Source: Streptomyces sp. WAC 01529
GTDB taxonomy: Bacteria > Actinomycetota > Actinomycetes > Streptomycetales > Streptomycetaceae
Assembly (NCBI RefSeq): GCF_003945545.1
Contig: NZ_CP029617.1
Span: 4,475,001-4,539,000 of the forward strand
DNA: 64,000 bases
Reading direction: 5' to 3'
Each line of letters opens with the position of its first letter. The stretch's first letter is position 1. Shown piece after piece: positions 34,008 to 43,822 of this stretch. Under the pieces are notes generated by a model. That model ran no database searches. It was not told the origin of the DNA and saw nothing but the letters and a program-made list of their open reading frames with translations. Both the position numbers and the translations under genes were made by a program.

Positions 34008-34547
34008 CACGACCGCCGAGCCGTGGCGGACCGCCTCCTTCCGGTGAGGTGGGGCGTCGTATTCCGGCAGGGGCGAGGTGTCGTGCCCCGGCGGGCGGAC
34101 GGCCGTACGGCGGTGGGGCTCGGGGGCGGGTTCCGGTGGCGCGGCGGGTCGTACTCCCGTAGGGAGAGGAGGCGCACTTCGGTGGGGCGGAGGGGCTCGG
34201 TCCGACGCGGCGGAGGGAGCCGTTCCAGCGCGACATAGGGGAGTGCTCCAGGACCCGGGAGGGGACGGGTCCGGTGATCGCGCCGGTGTGACGAGGTCGT
34301 CGCCCGGGCAGGGCGTCGAAACGGCAGGTCGCCACTCCGGGCGGCAGGAATGGCGGTAGTCGGGTTACCGTTCGAGTGGCCGTTGCGGGCTTTTCCCGTT
34401 TGACACGGGGGCGGGATGTACCGTCACACTCCGCAGCGACAGCGCAACGCAAGCCATGCGAGCACTGCCACCGCACGGCCAAGAGCACTGCCACGAGCAA
34501 TGCCATCGCGCACTGCCAACGAGCGTCGACCGGAGAGAAGAGCGAAG
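34008..34547 (+). promoter_or_regulatory. topA promoter and repeat-bearing leader
   Basis: The first 370 bp of this 540-bp gap is G-rich sequence in which I recognise no gene. A promoter candidate follows: TTGACA at 34400-34405 and CACACT at 34425-34430 (19-bp spacer). The leader then holds four near-copies of GAGCACTGCCAC (34460-34471, 34483-34494, 34495-34506 and 34509-34520), the second and third directly joined. Expression of topA in Streptomyces responds to DNA supercoiling, and the copies may belong to that or another control. Confidence 0.6.
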
Positions 34548-37355
34548 TTGTCCCCGACCAGCGAGACCGCACAGGGCGGCCGCCGACTCGTCATCGTCGA
34601 GTCGCCTGCCAAGGCGAAGACGATCAAGAGCTACCTCGGCCCCGGCTACGTAGTCGAGGCCAGCGTCGGGCACATCCGCGACCTCCCCAACGGCGCCGCG
34701 GAGGTGCCCGAGAAGTACACCGGCGAGGTGCGCCGCCTCGGCGTGGACGTCGAGCACGACTTCCAGCCCATCTATGTCGTCAACGCCGACAAGAAGGCGC
34801 AGGTCAAGAAGCTCAAGGACCTCCTGAAGGACTCCGACGAACTCTTCCTCGCCACCGATGAGGACCGCGAGGGCGAAGCCATCGCGTGGCACCTCCTGGA
34901 GGTCCTGAAGCCCAAGGTCCCCGTCCACCGGATGGTCTTCCACGAGATCACCAAGGAAGCGATCCGCAGCGCCGTCGCCAACCCGCGCGAGCTGAACAAG
35001 CGCATGGTCGACGCCCAGGAGACCCGCCGCATCCTCGACCGCCTCTACGGCTACGAGGTCTCGCCGGTCCTGTGGAAGAAGGTCATGCCGCGCCTGTCGG
35101 CAGGCCGCGTCCAGTCCGTGGCCACCCGCCTCGTCGTCGAACGGGAGCGCGAGCGCATCGCCTTCCGCTCCGCCGAGTACTGGGACCTGACCGGCACCTT
35201 CGGCACCGGCCGCGCCGGTGACGCCTCCGACCCGTCGCAGCTCGTCGCCCGCCTCACCCAGGTCGACGGCAAGCGCATCGCGCAGGGCCGCGACTTCAGC
35301 TCCGTCGGGCAGCTCAAGGCGGGCAGCGCGGGCACCCTGCACCTGGACGAGGCGAACGCCCGCGCGCTGGCCGCCGCCCTCCAGAACACCGACTTCTCCG
35401 TACGGTCCGTCGAGTCCAAGCCCTACCGCCGCTCGCCGTACGCCCCGTTCCGTACGACGACGCTGCAGCAGGAGGCCTCGCGCAAGCTCGGCTTCGGCGC
35501 GAAGGCGACCATGCAGGTGGCCCAGAAGCTGTACGAGAACGGCTTCATCACCTATATGCGTACGGACTCCACGACCCTGTCCGACACAGCGGTCTCCGCC
35601 GCTCGCGCGCAGGTCACGCAGCTCTACGGCAGTGACTACCTGCCGGACAAGCCGCGTACGTACGCCGGGAAGGTCAAGAACGCGCAGGAGGCGCACGAGG
35701 CGATCCGCCCGTCGGGTGATCGTTTCCGCACGCCCGCCGAGACCGGTCTGACCGGTGATCAGTTCCGGCTCTACGAGCTGATCTGGAAGCGGACCGTCGC
35801 CTCCCAGATGAAGGACGCGACCGGCAACTCCGTCACGGTCAAGATCGGTGGCCGCGCCTCCGACGGCCGTGACGCCGAGTTCAGCGCGTCCGGCAAGACC
35901 ATCACCTTCCACGGCTTCCTCAAGGCGTACGTCGAGGGCGCCGACGACCCGAACGCCGAGCTGGACGACCGCGAGCGCAGGCTTCCGCAGGTCAGCGAGG
36001 GCGACGCGCTCTCCGCCGACGAGCTGTCGGTCGACGGCCACGCGACCAAGCCCCCGGCCCGCTACACCGAGGCCTCGCTGGTCAAGGAGTTGGAAGAGCG
36101 CGAGATCGGCCGCCCGTCGACGTACGCGTCGATCCTCGGGACCATCCTCGACCGCGGGTACGTCTTCAAGAAGGGGACGGCGCTCGTCCCCTCCTTCCTG
36201 TCGTTCGCCGTCGTCAATCTCCTGGAGAAGCACTTCGGGCGACTCGTCGACTACGACTTCACCGCCAGGATGGAGGACGACCTCGACCGCATCGCGCGGG
36301 GCGAGGCGCAGGCCGTGCCGTGGCTGCGGCGCTTCTACTTCGGCGAGGGCGAGGCCTCCGGCGGCGCGGCCGACGCGGGCAACGGCGACGGCGACCACCT
36401 CGGCGGCCTCAAGGAGCTCGTCACCGACCTGGGCGCGATCGACGCCCGCGAGGTGTCGTCCTTCCCCGTCGGCGACGGCATCATGCTGCGCGTGGGCCGC
36501 TACGGCCCCTACATCGAGCGCGGCGAGCGGGACTCCGAGGAGCACCAGCGCGCGGACGTCCCCGAGGACCTGGCGCCGGACGAGCTGACCGTCGAGTACG
36601 CGGAGGAGCTGCTCGCCAAGCCGAGCGGGGACTTCGAGCTGGGCGCCGACCCGGCGTCGGGCCACCAGATCGTCGCCAAGGACGGGCGCTACGGCCCGTA
36701 TGTGACGGAGATCCTCCCCGAGGGCACTCCGAAGACCGGCAAGAACGCGGTCAAGCCGCGCACGGCCTCGCTCTTCAAGTCCATGTCGCTCGACACGGTC
36801 ACCCTTGAGGACGCGCTGAAGCTGATGTCGCTGCCGCGTGTGGTCGGCACCGACGCCGAGGGCGTCGAGATCACCGCGCAGAACGGCCGATACGGCCCGT
36901 ATCTGAAGAAGGGCACCGACTCGCGCTCCATCGACAGCGAGGAGCAGCTCTTCACGATCACGCTGGAAGAGGCTCTGGAGATCTACTCCAAGCCGAAGCA
37001 GCGGGGGCGCGCGGCCGCGAAGCCGCCGCTGAAGGAGCTGGGCGAGGACCCGGTCAGCGGGAAGCCCGTCGTCGTCAAGGACGGCCGTTTCGGGGCGTAC
37101 GTGACCGACGGCGAGACCAACGCGACGCTGCGGGCGGCGGACTCGGTCGAGGACATCACTCCGGAGCGGGGTTACGAGCTGCTCGCGGAGAAGCGGGCGA
37201 AGGGCCCGGCCAAGAAGACGGCCAAGAAGGCGCCCGCCAAGAAGGCACCCGCCAAGAAGACCGCCGCCAAGAAGACGGCTGCCAAGAAGACCACCGCTAA
37301 GAAGACGACCGCCAAGAAGACGGCCGCTTCCAGCAAGGCTGCTTCGGAGGACTGA
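34548..37355 (+). CDS. topA: DNA topoisomerase I
   Basis: A 935-residue type IA topoisomerase that relaxes negative supercoils. The Toprim domain starts at LVIVESPAKAKTIKSYLG and holds the metal site ATDEDREGEAIAWH. The catalytic tyrosine is Y336 in FITYMRTDST. The C-terminal part has several TopA repeats (KDGRYGPYVTE, QNGRYGPYLKK, KDGRFGAYVTD) and no zinc finger. It ends in about 50 residues of AKK/APAKK repeats, the actinobacterial tail that raises processivity. The start is TTG 34548, before SPTSETAQGGRRLVIVES, after GGAGAG. Confidence 0.97.
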   Translation: MSPTSETAQGGRRLVIVESPAKAKTIKSYLGPGYVVEASVGHIRDLPNGAAEVPEKYTGEVRRLGVDVEHDFQPIYVVNADKKAQVKKLKDLLKDSDELFLATDEDREGEAIAWHLLEVLKPKVPVHRMVFHEITKEAIRSAVANPRELNKRMVDAQETRRILDRLYGYEVSPVLWKKVMPRLSAGRVQSVATRLVVERERERIAFRSAEYWDLTGTFGTGRAGDASDPSQLVARLTQVDGKRIAQGRDFSSVGQLKAGSAGTLHLDEANARALAAALQNTDFSVRSVESKPYRRSPYAPFRTTTLQQEASRKLGFGAKATMQVAQKLYENGFITYMRTDSTTLSDTAVSAARAQVTQLYGSDYLPDKPRTYAGKVKNAQEAHEAIRPSGDRFRTPAETGLTGDQFRLYELIWKRTVASQMKDATGNSVTVKIGGRASDGRDAEFSASGKTITFHGFLKAYVEGADDPNAELDDRERRLPQVSEGDALSADELSVDGHATKPPARYTEASLVKELEEREIGRPSTYASILGTILDRGYVFKKGTALVPSFLSFAVVNLLEKHFGRLVDYDFTARMEDDLDRIARGEAQAVPWLRRFYFGEGEASGGAADAGNGDGDHLGGLKELVTDLGAIDAREVSSFPVGDGIMLRVGRYGPYIERGERDSEEHQRADVPEDLAPDELTVEYAEELLAKPSGDFELGADPASGHQIVAKDGRYGPYVTEILPEGTPKTGKNAVKPRTASLFKSMSLDTVTLEDALKLMSLPRVVGTDAEGVEITAQNGRYGPYLKKGTDSRSIDSEEQLFTITLEEALEIYSKPKQRGRAAAKPPLKELGEDPVSGKPVVVKDGRFGAYVTDGETNATLRAADSVEDITPERGYELLAEKRAKGPAKKTAKKAPAKKAPAKKTAAKKTAAKKTTAKKTTAKKTAASSKAASED

Positions 37356-37438
37356 CGGCGCGGCGGGGGCGGGCGGCCTTGCGGTCGTTTGTTCGGGTGG
37401 GCCGACGAGGAAGTTGTCCGTCCAGATAGGCTGGACGG

Positions 37439-40400
37439 ATGACGCGTGCCGAGCAGCCAACGGCCGGAATCCCGGCCCCCGACGACGCCCTGGTCGCAGA
37501 TTCCCGAGAGCGTGCGGTCCGCGCTCTGCTGCGCGTACCGCAGCTGAAGCGGTTGTGGAGCGCGCAACTCGTCGGCAGTGTCGGCGACGCGCTCGCTCTG
37601 CTCGTGCTGGTGATTCTCGCGCTCCAGTCGGCCATCGCGGAAGGCGCCTTCGGAGGCGGCTACCGCGGCGTGGCCTTCGCCATCACCGCCGTCTTCGGAG
37701 CGCGTGTCCTCGCGACGCTGCTCTTCGGAGCGGTGCTCCTTGGACCGCTCACCTCCCTCACCTCACCCGGCGGACCGCTCGACCGGCGCTGGACCATGGT
37801 CGGCGCCGACGGCGTGCGCGCGGCGCTCCTGATCGTCGCGCCGCTGTGGATCGACTGGACACCGGACAACGCCCTCGCGGTGGTCCTGGTGACCTCCTTC
37901 GTGGTCGGCGTCGCCGAGCGGTTCTGGACGGTCTCCAGGGAGAGCGCGGCGCCCGCGCTGCTGCCCGCGCCGCCTCTGGAGGGCGCGACGGTACGGCCGC
38001 TGCCGGACCACATGGACGCGCTGCGGCGCCTGTCGCTCCGTACGGGATTCGTGGCGCTGCCCCTCGCGGCCGCAGCCCTCGTCGCCATCACGCTCATCGG
38101 CAACCTCCTGGGCGCCGGGCTCGACTGGTTCGCGCTGCACCAGGCGGGGCTCGCCTCGTTCCTCGCGGCCGGGCTCTTCGCCGGGTCGCTGACCATCGTC
38201 TACCTCCTGCGCTTTCCCGGTACGCAGACGCCACGCGCGCGTAGCCCCCTCGAAGGGCTGCGCAGGCCGCGTACGGGCACCGGCACCGACAAGGGGCGCA
38301 CGGGTGCCATCCCGCTGCTCGTCCTCGCCTGTGCCGCCGTCGCCACCGCCATCGCCGCGGCCGTCGCCGTCGCCGTGCTGCACGCCAAGGACCTGGGCGG
38401 CGGTCCCGTCACCTACGGCCTGATCGTCCTCACGCTCACCGGCGGCACCGTCGTCGGCATCCGCACCGCGCCGTCCGTGCTGCCCTCCCTCTCGCGCCGC
38501 CGGCTGCTCGCGCTCGCGATCGCCCTCACCGGCCTCGCGCTGCTCGCCGCGGGCCTCGTGCCCGACGTGACGACCGTGCTGCTGCTCCTGGCCCTCACCG
38601 GGGTCAGCGCGGGCGTCGCCGCGAACATAGGGCACGCGCTGCTCGACCAGGAGGTCGAGGACTACCGCAGGGCCCGTACCACCGAGCACCTCCAGGCGGT
38701 CGTCAGGCTGAGCGTCGCGCTCGGCGCGCTCGTGGCCCCCGTGGTCGCCGCCGTGATCGGGCCGCACCGCATGGTCAACGGCAAGTTCGTCTTCGACCAC
38801 GGAGGCGCCGCCTTCACGCTGATGCTGGTCGGCGCGCTGCTCCTGCCCGTGGCCGCGCTCGTCCTCGCCAAGGCCGACGACCGGCAGGGCGTGCCGCTGC
38901 GCCAGGACCTCCTCGACGCGCTGCGCGGCGGTGACGACCCAGTGCAGGCGCCCTGCGCCACCGGCTTCTTCATCGCCCTGGAGGGCGGTGACGGCGCCGG
39001 CAAGTCCACCCAGGCCGAGGCGCTCGCCGAGTGGATCCGCGCCAAGGGCCACGAGGTCGTCGTCACGCGCGAGCCCGGCGCCACGCCCGTCGGCAAGCGG
39101 CTGCGGTCGATCCTGCTCGATGTCTCCTCGGCCGGTCTCTCGCACCGGGCGGAGGCGCTGCTGTACGCCGCCGACCGCGCGGAGCACGTCGACACCGTCG
39201 TACGGCCCGCCCTGGAGCGCGGCGCCATCGTCATCTCCGACCGGTACATCGACTCGTCCGTCGCCTACCAGGGCGCAGGACGCGACCTCTCGCCGACCGA
39301 GGTCGCCCGCATCAACCGCTGGGCGACCGGTGGCCTCGTACCGAATCTGACGTGCCTGCTCGACGTGGCGCCCGAGGCCGCCCGCGAGCGGTTCACGGAG
39401 GCGCCCGACCGGCTCGAGTCGGAGCCCGCCGAGTTCCACGCGCGCGTGCGGTCCGGTTTCCTCACGCTCGCCGCGGCCGACCCGGGGCGCTATCTCGTCG
39501 TCGACGCCTCCCAGGAGCCGGAGGCGGTCACGACCGTGATCCGGCACCGCCTCGACACGGTCCTCCCGCTCTCCGAGGCCGAGGTGAAGGCCCAGGAAGA
39601 GGCCCGCAAGGCCGCCGAGGAGGAGGCGCGGCGCAAGGCCGAGGAAGAGGCCGCCCGCAAGGCCGAGGAGGAGCGCCTGGAGCGTGAGCGCCAGGAGCAG
39701 CTCGCCAAGCTGCGCGCCGAGGAGGAGGAGCGCAAGCGCCGCGAGCTGGAGGAGGCGCAGCGCCGCGAGGCCGAGCGGCAGGCCGAGGAGGCCCGCAAGC
39801 GTGCCGAGGAGGCGCGCCGCAAGGCCGAGGAGGAGAAGGCCAGGCTGCTCGCCGAGGAGAAGCTCAGGGCCGCCGAGGAGGCGCGGCGCCGCCGGGAGGT
39901 CGAGGAGGAGGCGCGGCTGCGGGCCGAGGCGGAGGAGCGTCGGCTGGAGAAGCAGCGCAAGGCGGAGGAGGCGTTGCTCCGGGCGGAGGAGGCGCGGCGG
40001 ATGGCCGCGGCGTCGGCGGCTTCCGCGGCGGCGGCTGCGGCTGAGGCGGCTTCGGCTGCCGCGCCCGCTTCCGCGCCGGTTGCTCCGAGTGCGCCGGTTG
40101 CTCCGAGTGCCCCGGCTGCTCCGAGTGCGCCGGTTGCGCCGGCCAAGTCGGGGGCCGGGGCTTCCCCGGAGCCGCCCTCGTCCCCCGCGCCCTCCGTGCC
40201 ATCCGCGCCGTCCGAGCCGCCCGTGCCGGACAACGAGACCACCGTGACCACGCCCGTGGTGGCGCCGCCTGCCGGGGCGACCGACGAGACCGCCGTGCTG
40301 CCTGCGGTGCGGCCCGACGGGCCGGGGCCGGAGGACACCGAAGTGCTGCCGCAGCCGCCGGTTCCGGGGGCGTCGGACGAGACGGCCGTCCTGCCCGCCA

Positions 40401-40681
40401 TCCAGGAGGACAAGGTGCCGCCCGGCTACTTCCGGGACGAGCGTCCGTCGGCCGCCGAGGGCGCCAACGAACGCACGCGGGAGCTGCCCCAGATCGACGA
40501 GCGGGGCACGCCCCGGCGGTCCGGGCCCGAGTGGGCCGAGGAGACGCCGGACGACATGCCGACGCTGGCGGACGAACTGCTCGGCTCGCGCGAGGACGCC
40601 GTTGACGACGCCCACGACCCTCACGGCGCGGACGGCGCCGACGGCGAGGGCAGGCGGGGGCGCCGCGGCCGTCGGCGCTGA
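37439..40681 (+). CDS. tmk: Membrane-domain/thymidylate kinase/coiled-coil fusion protein
   Basis: A single 1080-residue frame joins three parts. Residues 1 to about 490 form an MFS-like membrane domain with about 10-12 helices. Residues about 508-710 form a complete thymidylate kinase with P-loop ALEGGDGAGKST, DRY-type motif VISDRYIDSSVAYQG and Arg-rich lid. The rest is a long Glu/Arg/Lys/Ala coiled coil (about 715-860), then Ala/Pro-rich sequence and three DETAVLPA-type repeats. It phosphorylates dTMP and is the only tmk in the window, directly before holB as expected. Starting at ATG 37439 with TAGGCT just upstream, it may be leaderless. The S. coelicolor gene in this place has the same size as I recall. 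Confidence 0.9.
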   Translation: MTRAEQPTAGIPAPDDALVADSRERAVRALLRVPQLKRLWSAQLVGSVGDALALLVLVILALQSAIAEGAFGGGYRGVAFAITAVFGARVLATLLFGAVLLGPLTSLTSPGGPLDRRWTMVGADGVRAALLIVAPLWIDWTPDNALAVVLVTSFVVGVAERFWTVSRESAAPALLPAPPLEGATVRPLPDHMDALRRLSLRTGFVALPLAAAALVAITLIGNLLGAGLDWFALHQAGLASFLAAGLFAGSLTIVYLLRFPGTQTPRARSPLEGLRRPRTGTGTDKGRTGAIPLLVLACAAVATAIAAAVAVAVLHAKDLGGGPVTYGLIVLTLTGGTVVGIRTAPSVLPSLSRRRLLALAIALTGLALLAAGLVPDVTTVLLLLALTGVSAGVAANIGHALLDQEVEDYRRARTTEHLQAVVRLSVALGALVAPVVAAVIGPHRMVNGKFVFDHGGAAFTLMLVGALLLPVAALVLAKADDRQGVPLRQDLLDALRGGDDPVQAPCATGFFIALEGGDGAGKSTQAEALAEWIRAKGHEVVVTREPGATPVGKRLRSILLDVSSAGLSHRAEALLYAADRAEHVDTVVRPALERGAIVISDRYIDSSVAYQGAGRDLSPTEVARINRWATGGLVPNLTCLLDVAPEAARERFTEAPDRLESEPAEFHARVRSGFLTLAAADPGRYLVVDASQEPEAVTTVIRHRLDTVLPLSEAEVKAQEEARKAAEEEARRKAEEEAARKAEEERLERERQEQLAKLRAEEEERKRRELEEAQRREAERQAEEARKRAEEARRKAEEEKARLLAEEKLRAAEEARRRREVEEEARLRAEAEERRLEKQRKAEEALLRAEEARRMAAASAASAAAAAAEAASAAAPASAPVAPSAPVAPSAPAAPSAPVAPAKSGAGASPEPPSSPAPSVPSAPSEPPVPDNETTVTTPVVAPPAGATDETAVLPAVRPDGPGPEDTEVLPQPPVPGASDETAVLPAIQEDKVPPGYFRDERPSAAEGANERTRELPQIDERGTPRRSGPEWAEETPDDMPTLADELLGSREDAVDDAHDPHGADGADGEGRRGRRGRRR

Positions 40682-40795
40682 TCGCGGAGACGGACCGGAG
40701 GAGAGGCTCGGAGCCGGGCGGCCCTGGTTGTCAGTGGCGTGTTCCACAATGGGCAGTCCGGCAAGAGCAGTGCGCAGCGTAAGGCGGTGACCCCC

Positions 40796-40831
40796 ATGAG
40801 CGGGTGGGACGACGTGGCGGTGACGCCGTGA
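40796..40831 (+). CDS. Eleven-codon leader ORF duplicating the start of holB
   Basis: ATG 40796 encodes MSGWDDVAVTP and stops at TGA 40829-40831, overlapping the holB GTG (40828). HolB itself begins with VSVWDDLVGQD, so the leader is a diverged copy of the first codons of holB in another frame. AAGGCGGTGA lies upstream. The arrangement would couple translation of holB to the leader. It could also be the remnant of a duplicated start. Confidence 0.5.
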   Translation: MSGWDDVAVTP

Positions 40832-42033
40832 GCGTGTGGGACGACCTCGTGGGCCAGGACCGGGTGAGCGCGCAGCTGAGCGCCGCCGCCCGGGACGCCG
40901 ACGCGCTGGTGACCGCGGTCGCCGCCGACACGCCCGTGCCGGAGTCGTCGAAGATGACGCACGCCTGGCTGTTCACGGGCCCGCCCGGCTCCGGACGGTC
41001 CACGGCGGCCCGGGCCTTCGCCGCCGCATTGCAGTGCACGAGCCCGGACCGCGCCCTGGGCGGCGTCCCCGGCTGCGGGTTCTGCGACGGCTGCCACACC
41101 AGCCTCGTCGGCACGCACGCCGACGTGGAAGTGGTGCGTACGGACCTGTTGTCCATCGGTGTGAAGGAGACCCGCGAGCTTGTCCGGCGGGCCCAGCTCT
41201 CGCCCGCGGTCGGGCGCTGGCAGGTCATCGTCCTGGAAGACGCCGACCGCCTCACCGAGGGCGCGGGGAACGTCCTGCTGAAGGCGGTGGAGGAGCCCGC
41301 CCCCCGCACGGTGTGGCTGCTCTGCGCGCCTTCCCTGGAAGACGTGCTGCCGACCATCCGCTCCCGCTGCCGGCACCTGACACTGCGTACGCCTCCTGTG
41401 GAGGCCGTCGCCGACGTGCTCGTACGAAGGGACGGCATCGAGCCGGATGTCGCCGCCGCCGTGGCGCGCGCGACGCAGGGCCACATCGGGCGCGCCCGGC
41501 GGCTCGCCACCGACCCGCGCGCGCGTGAGCGCAGGGCCGCCGTCCTGAAGCTGCCGCTGCGCGTGCAGGAGATCGGCGGCTGTCTGAAGGCGGCGCAGGA
41601 GTTGATCGACACCGCGTCCGACGACGCGAAGCAGGTCGCCGAGGACGTCGACGTCAAGGAGACCGAGGACCTGAAGGCGGCGCTGGGCGGCGGCCAGGGC
41701 AGCCGGATGCCGCGCGGCACCGCGGGCGCGATGAAGGAGCTGGAGGACAGACAGAAGCGCCGCAAGACCCGTACGCAGCGCGACAGCCTCGACCTGGCGC
41801 TCATCGACCTGACCGGGGTCTACCGCGACGTGCTCGCCCTGCAGCTGGGCTCCCGCGTCGCCATCGCCAACACCGAGGTGCAGGACATGCTGGAGCGCAT
41901 GGCGCTCGGCACGTCGCCGGAGTCCACGCTGCGCCGCATCGAGGCGATCGGCGCCTGCCGCACGGCCCTCGACCGCAATGTGGCGCCGCTGCTGGCGGTG
42001 GAGGCGATGACGGTGGCGCTGCGGGCCGGGTGA
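40828..42033 (+). CDS. holB: DNA polymerase III subunit delta'
   Basis: A 401-residue clamp-loader subunit starting at GTG 40828. It begins VWDDLVGQDRVSAQL as gamma/delta' proteins do, has P-loop LFTGPPGSGRSTAARAF and a zinc module around CGFCDGCH. The Walker B-like region VIVLEDADRLTEGAGNVLLKAVEEP ends the ATPase core. The P-loop has GSGRST rather than GKT, normal for delta', which does not hydrolyse ATP. It follows the Tmk fusion as in most bacteria. Its start overlaps the leader ORF described separately. Confidence 0.93.
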   Translation: MSVWDDLVGQDRVSAQLSAAARDADALVTAVAADTPVPESSKMTHAWLFTGPPGSGRSTAARAFAAALQCTSPDRALGGVPGCGFCDGCHTSLVGTHADVEVVRTDLLSIGVKETRELVRRAQLSPAVGRWQVIVLEDADRLTEGAGNVLLKAVEEPAPRTVWLLCAPSLEDVLPTIRSRCRHLTLRTPPVEAVADVLVRRDGIEPDVAAAVARATQGHIGRARRLATDPRARERRAAVLKLPLRVQEIGGCLKAAQELIDTASDDAKQVAEDVDVKETEDLKAALGGGQGSRMPRGTAGAMKELEDRQKRRKTRTQRDSLDLALIDLTGVYRDVLALQLGSRVAIANTEVQDMLERMALGTSPESTLRRIEAIGACRTALDRNVAPLLAVEAMTVALRAG

Positions 42034-42150
42034 CGGGAGCGCGGCGGGGTGAGAGGGCGGGCCTGGCCGACCGGTTGACGAGGTCACCCGTACGAGTAGC
42101 GAGTGGGTACTGTATGTGTTCGCTCAGGCGCGGAGAGTTAGGGTCGCCTG

Positions 42151-43728
42151 ATGGACATCAGTCGCCGCGAGCGTCGCAGCCTCAGCCGTCACCTCCCCTT
42201 CCGTACGTGCGGCACGCTGCTCGTGACCGCGGGGCTGCTCATCTCCGGCTGCTCGTCGGGGAGTTCGACGGCGGATGCCTCCATGGGCGCGCTGCCCCGC
42301 GCGACGCCCGCGGAGCTGGCTCCGTACTACGGCCAGAAGCTTCGCTGGCACGAGTGCGGTGTCGCCGGTTTCGAGTGCGCCTCGGTGAAGGTGCCGCTCG
42401 ACTACGACAAGCCCTCGGCGGGCGACATCAAGCTGGCGGTGGCCCGTAAGCCGGCCACCGGGCGGAGCGCGCGGATCGGTTCGCTCCTGGTCAACCCGGG
42501 CGGCCCCGGAGGCGCGGCGATCGGCTACCTCCAGTCGTACGCGGCGCTCGGCTACCCCGAAGAGGTCCGCGCCCGCTACGACATGGTCGCCGTCGACCCG
42601 CGCGGCGTGGCCCGCAGCGCGCCCGTCACCTGCCTCGACGGCAAGGACATGGACGCGTACACGCAGACCGACATGACCCCCGACGACCGGCGCGAGACCG
42701 ATCGGCTCCGCACCTCCTTCAAGGAGTTCGCGGACGGCTGCGAGAAGCGGTCGTCGAAGATCCTGCCGCACGTCTCCACCGTCGAGACGGCGCGCGACAT
42801 GGACGTCGTGCGGGCGGTGCTGGGCGACGAGCGGCTGTCGTACGTGGGTGCCTCGTACGGGACGTTCCTCGGCGCGACGTATGCCGGGCTCTTCCCCGAG
42901 CGGGTGGGCCGCCTCGTCCTGGACGGCGCGATGGACCCCTCGCTGTCCGCGCGCCGCATGAACCGCGACCAGACCGCCGGCTTCGAGACGGCGTTCCGGT
43001 CGTTCGCGAAGGACTGCGTGGCGCTCGGCGCGGAGTGCCCGCTCGGCTCCGGGAGCCCCGACGACGCGGGCAAGCGGCTGAAGGCGTTCTTCGACGAGGT
43101 GGACCGGGCGCCCCTGCCCGCCGGTGACTCCTCGGGCCGCAAGCTCGGCGAGGCGCTCGCCACGACGGGCGTGATCGCCGCGATGTACGACGAGGCCGCC
43201 TGGCCCCAGCTGCGCGACGCCCTCGGCTCGGCGATCAGGAACAAGGACGGTGCGGCGCTGCTCGCCCTCTCCGACAGCTACTACGAGCGGAGCGAGGACG
43301 GCACGTACGCGAACCTCATGTTCGCCAACGCCGCCGTGAACTGCCTGGACCTGCCGCCCGCCTTCACCACGCCGGCCCAGGTCGAGAAGGCCGTGCCCGA
43401 CTTCGAGAAGGCCTCCCCGGTCTTCGGCGAGGGCCTCGCCTGGTCCTCGCTGAACTGCGCGTACTGGCCGGTCGAGGCCACCGGCAAGCCGCACCGCATC
43501 GAGGCGGAGGGCGCGGCGCCCATCGTGGTCGCCGGCACGACGCGCGACCCCGCCACGCCCTACCACTGGGCGCGCGCCCTGGCCTCCCAGCTCTCCTCGG
43601 GCCGCCTCCTCACCTACGAGGGCGACGGCCACACGGCGTACGGCCGGGGCAGCGAGTGCGTCGACTCGACGATCAACGCGTACCTCCTGGAGGGCAGGGT
43701 CCCGGCGGACGGAAAGCGCTGTTCGTAG
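42151..43728 (+). CDS. Exported tripeptidyl aminopeptidase-like alpha/beta hydrolase
   Basis: A 525-residue lipoprotein peptidase of the TAP/S33 family. The signal sequence ends in LISGCSSG (lipobox). The serine is S235 in VGASYGTFLGA, the acid is D466 in GTTRDPATPY, and the histidine is H494 in EGDGHTAYG. The oxyanion loop LLVNPGGPGGAAIGY and the late CVDSTINAYLLEG-type end with its cysteines fit secreted TAPs of Streptomyces, which cut tripeptides from the N-terminus of proteins. TAGGGT at 42139-42144, 6 bases before ATG 42151, suggests a leaderless mRNA. Confidence 0.92.
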   Translation: MDISRRERRSLSRHLPFRTCGTLLVTAGLLISGCSSGSSTADASMGALPRATPAELAPYYGQKLRWHECGVAGFECASVKVPLDYDKPSAGDIKLAVARKPATGRSARIGSLLVNPGGPGGAAIGYLQSYAALGYPEEVRARYDMVAVDPRGVARSAPVTCLDGKDMDAYTQTDMTPDDRRETDRLRTSFKEFADGCEKRSSKILPHVSTVETARDMDVVRAVLGDERLSYVGASYGTFLGATYAGLFPERVGRLVLDGAMDPSLSARRMNRDQTAGFETAFRSFAKDCVALGAECPLGSGSPDDAGKRLKAFFDEVDRAPLPAGDSSGRKLGEALATTGVIAAMYDEAAWPQLRDALGSAIRNKDGAALLALSDSYYERSEDGTYANLMFANAAVNCLDLPPAFTTPAQVEKAVPDFEKASPVFGEGLAWSSLNCAYWPVEATGKPHRIEAEGAAPIVVAGTTRDPATPYHWARALASQLSSGRLLTYEGDGHTAYGRGSECVDSTINAYLLEGRVPADGKRCS

Positions 43729-43822
43729 GGCGGGAGGGCCGCTTCGGGAGGGGTGTGCGGAGCACCCCCGGAAACTGTGTAGACTTGGCCGCGTTGCTGA
43801 TCGCACGATGTGCGGACGGCGC

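Noticed and set aside
37439..40681. Tmk fusion as an assembly or frameshift artefact
   Set aside because: The frame is open over 1080 codons, codon bias is even over all parts, and I recall a protein of the same size at this place in S. coelicolor.
34365..40747. Two very long minus-strand frames of about 1000 codons over topA and tmk
   Set aside because: They are antisense shadows of well-defined genes. In high-GC DNA such frames stay open without selection, and their translations are low-complexity.
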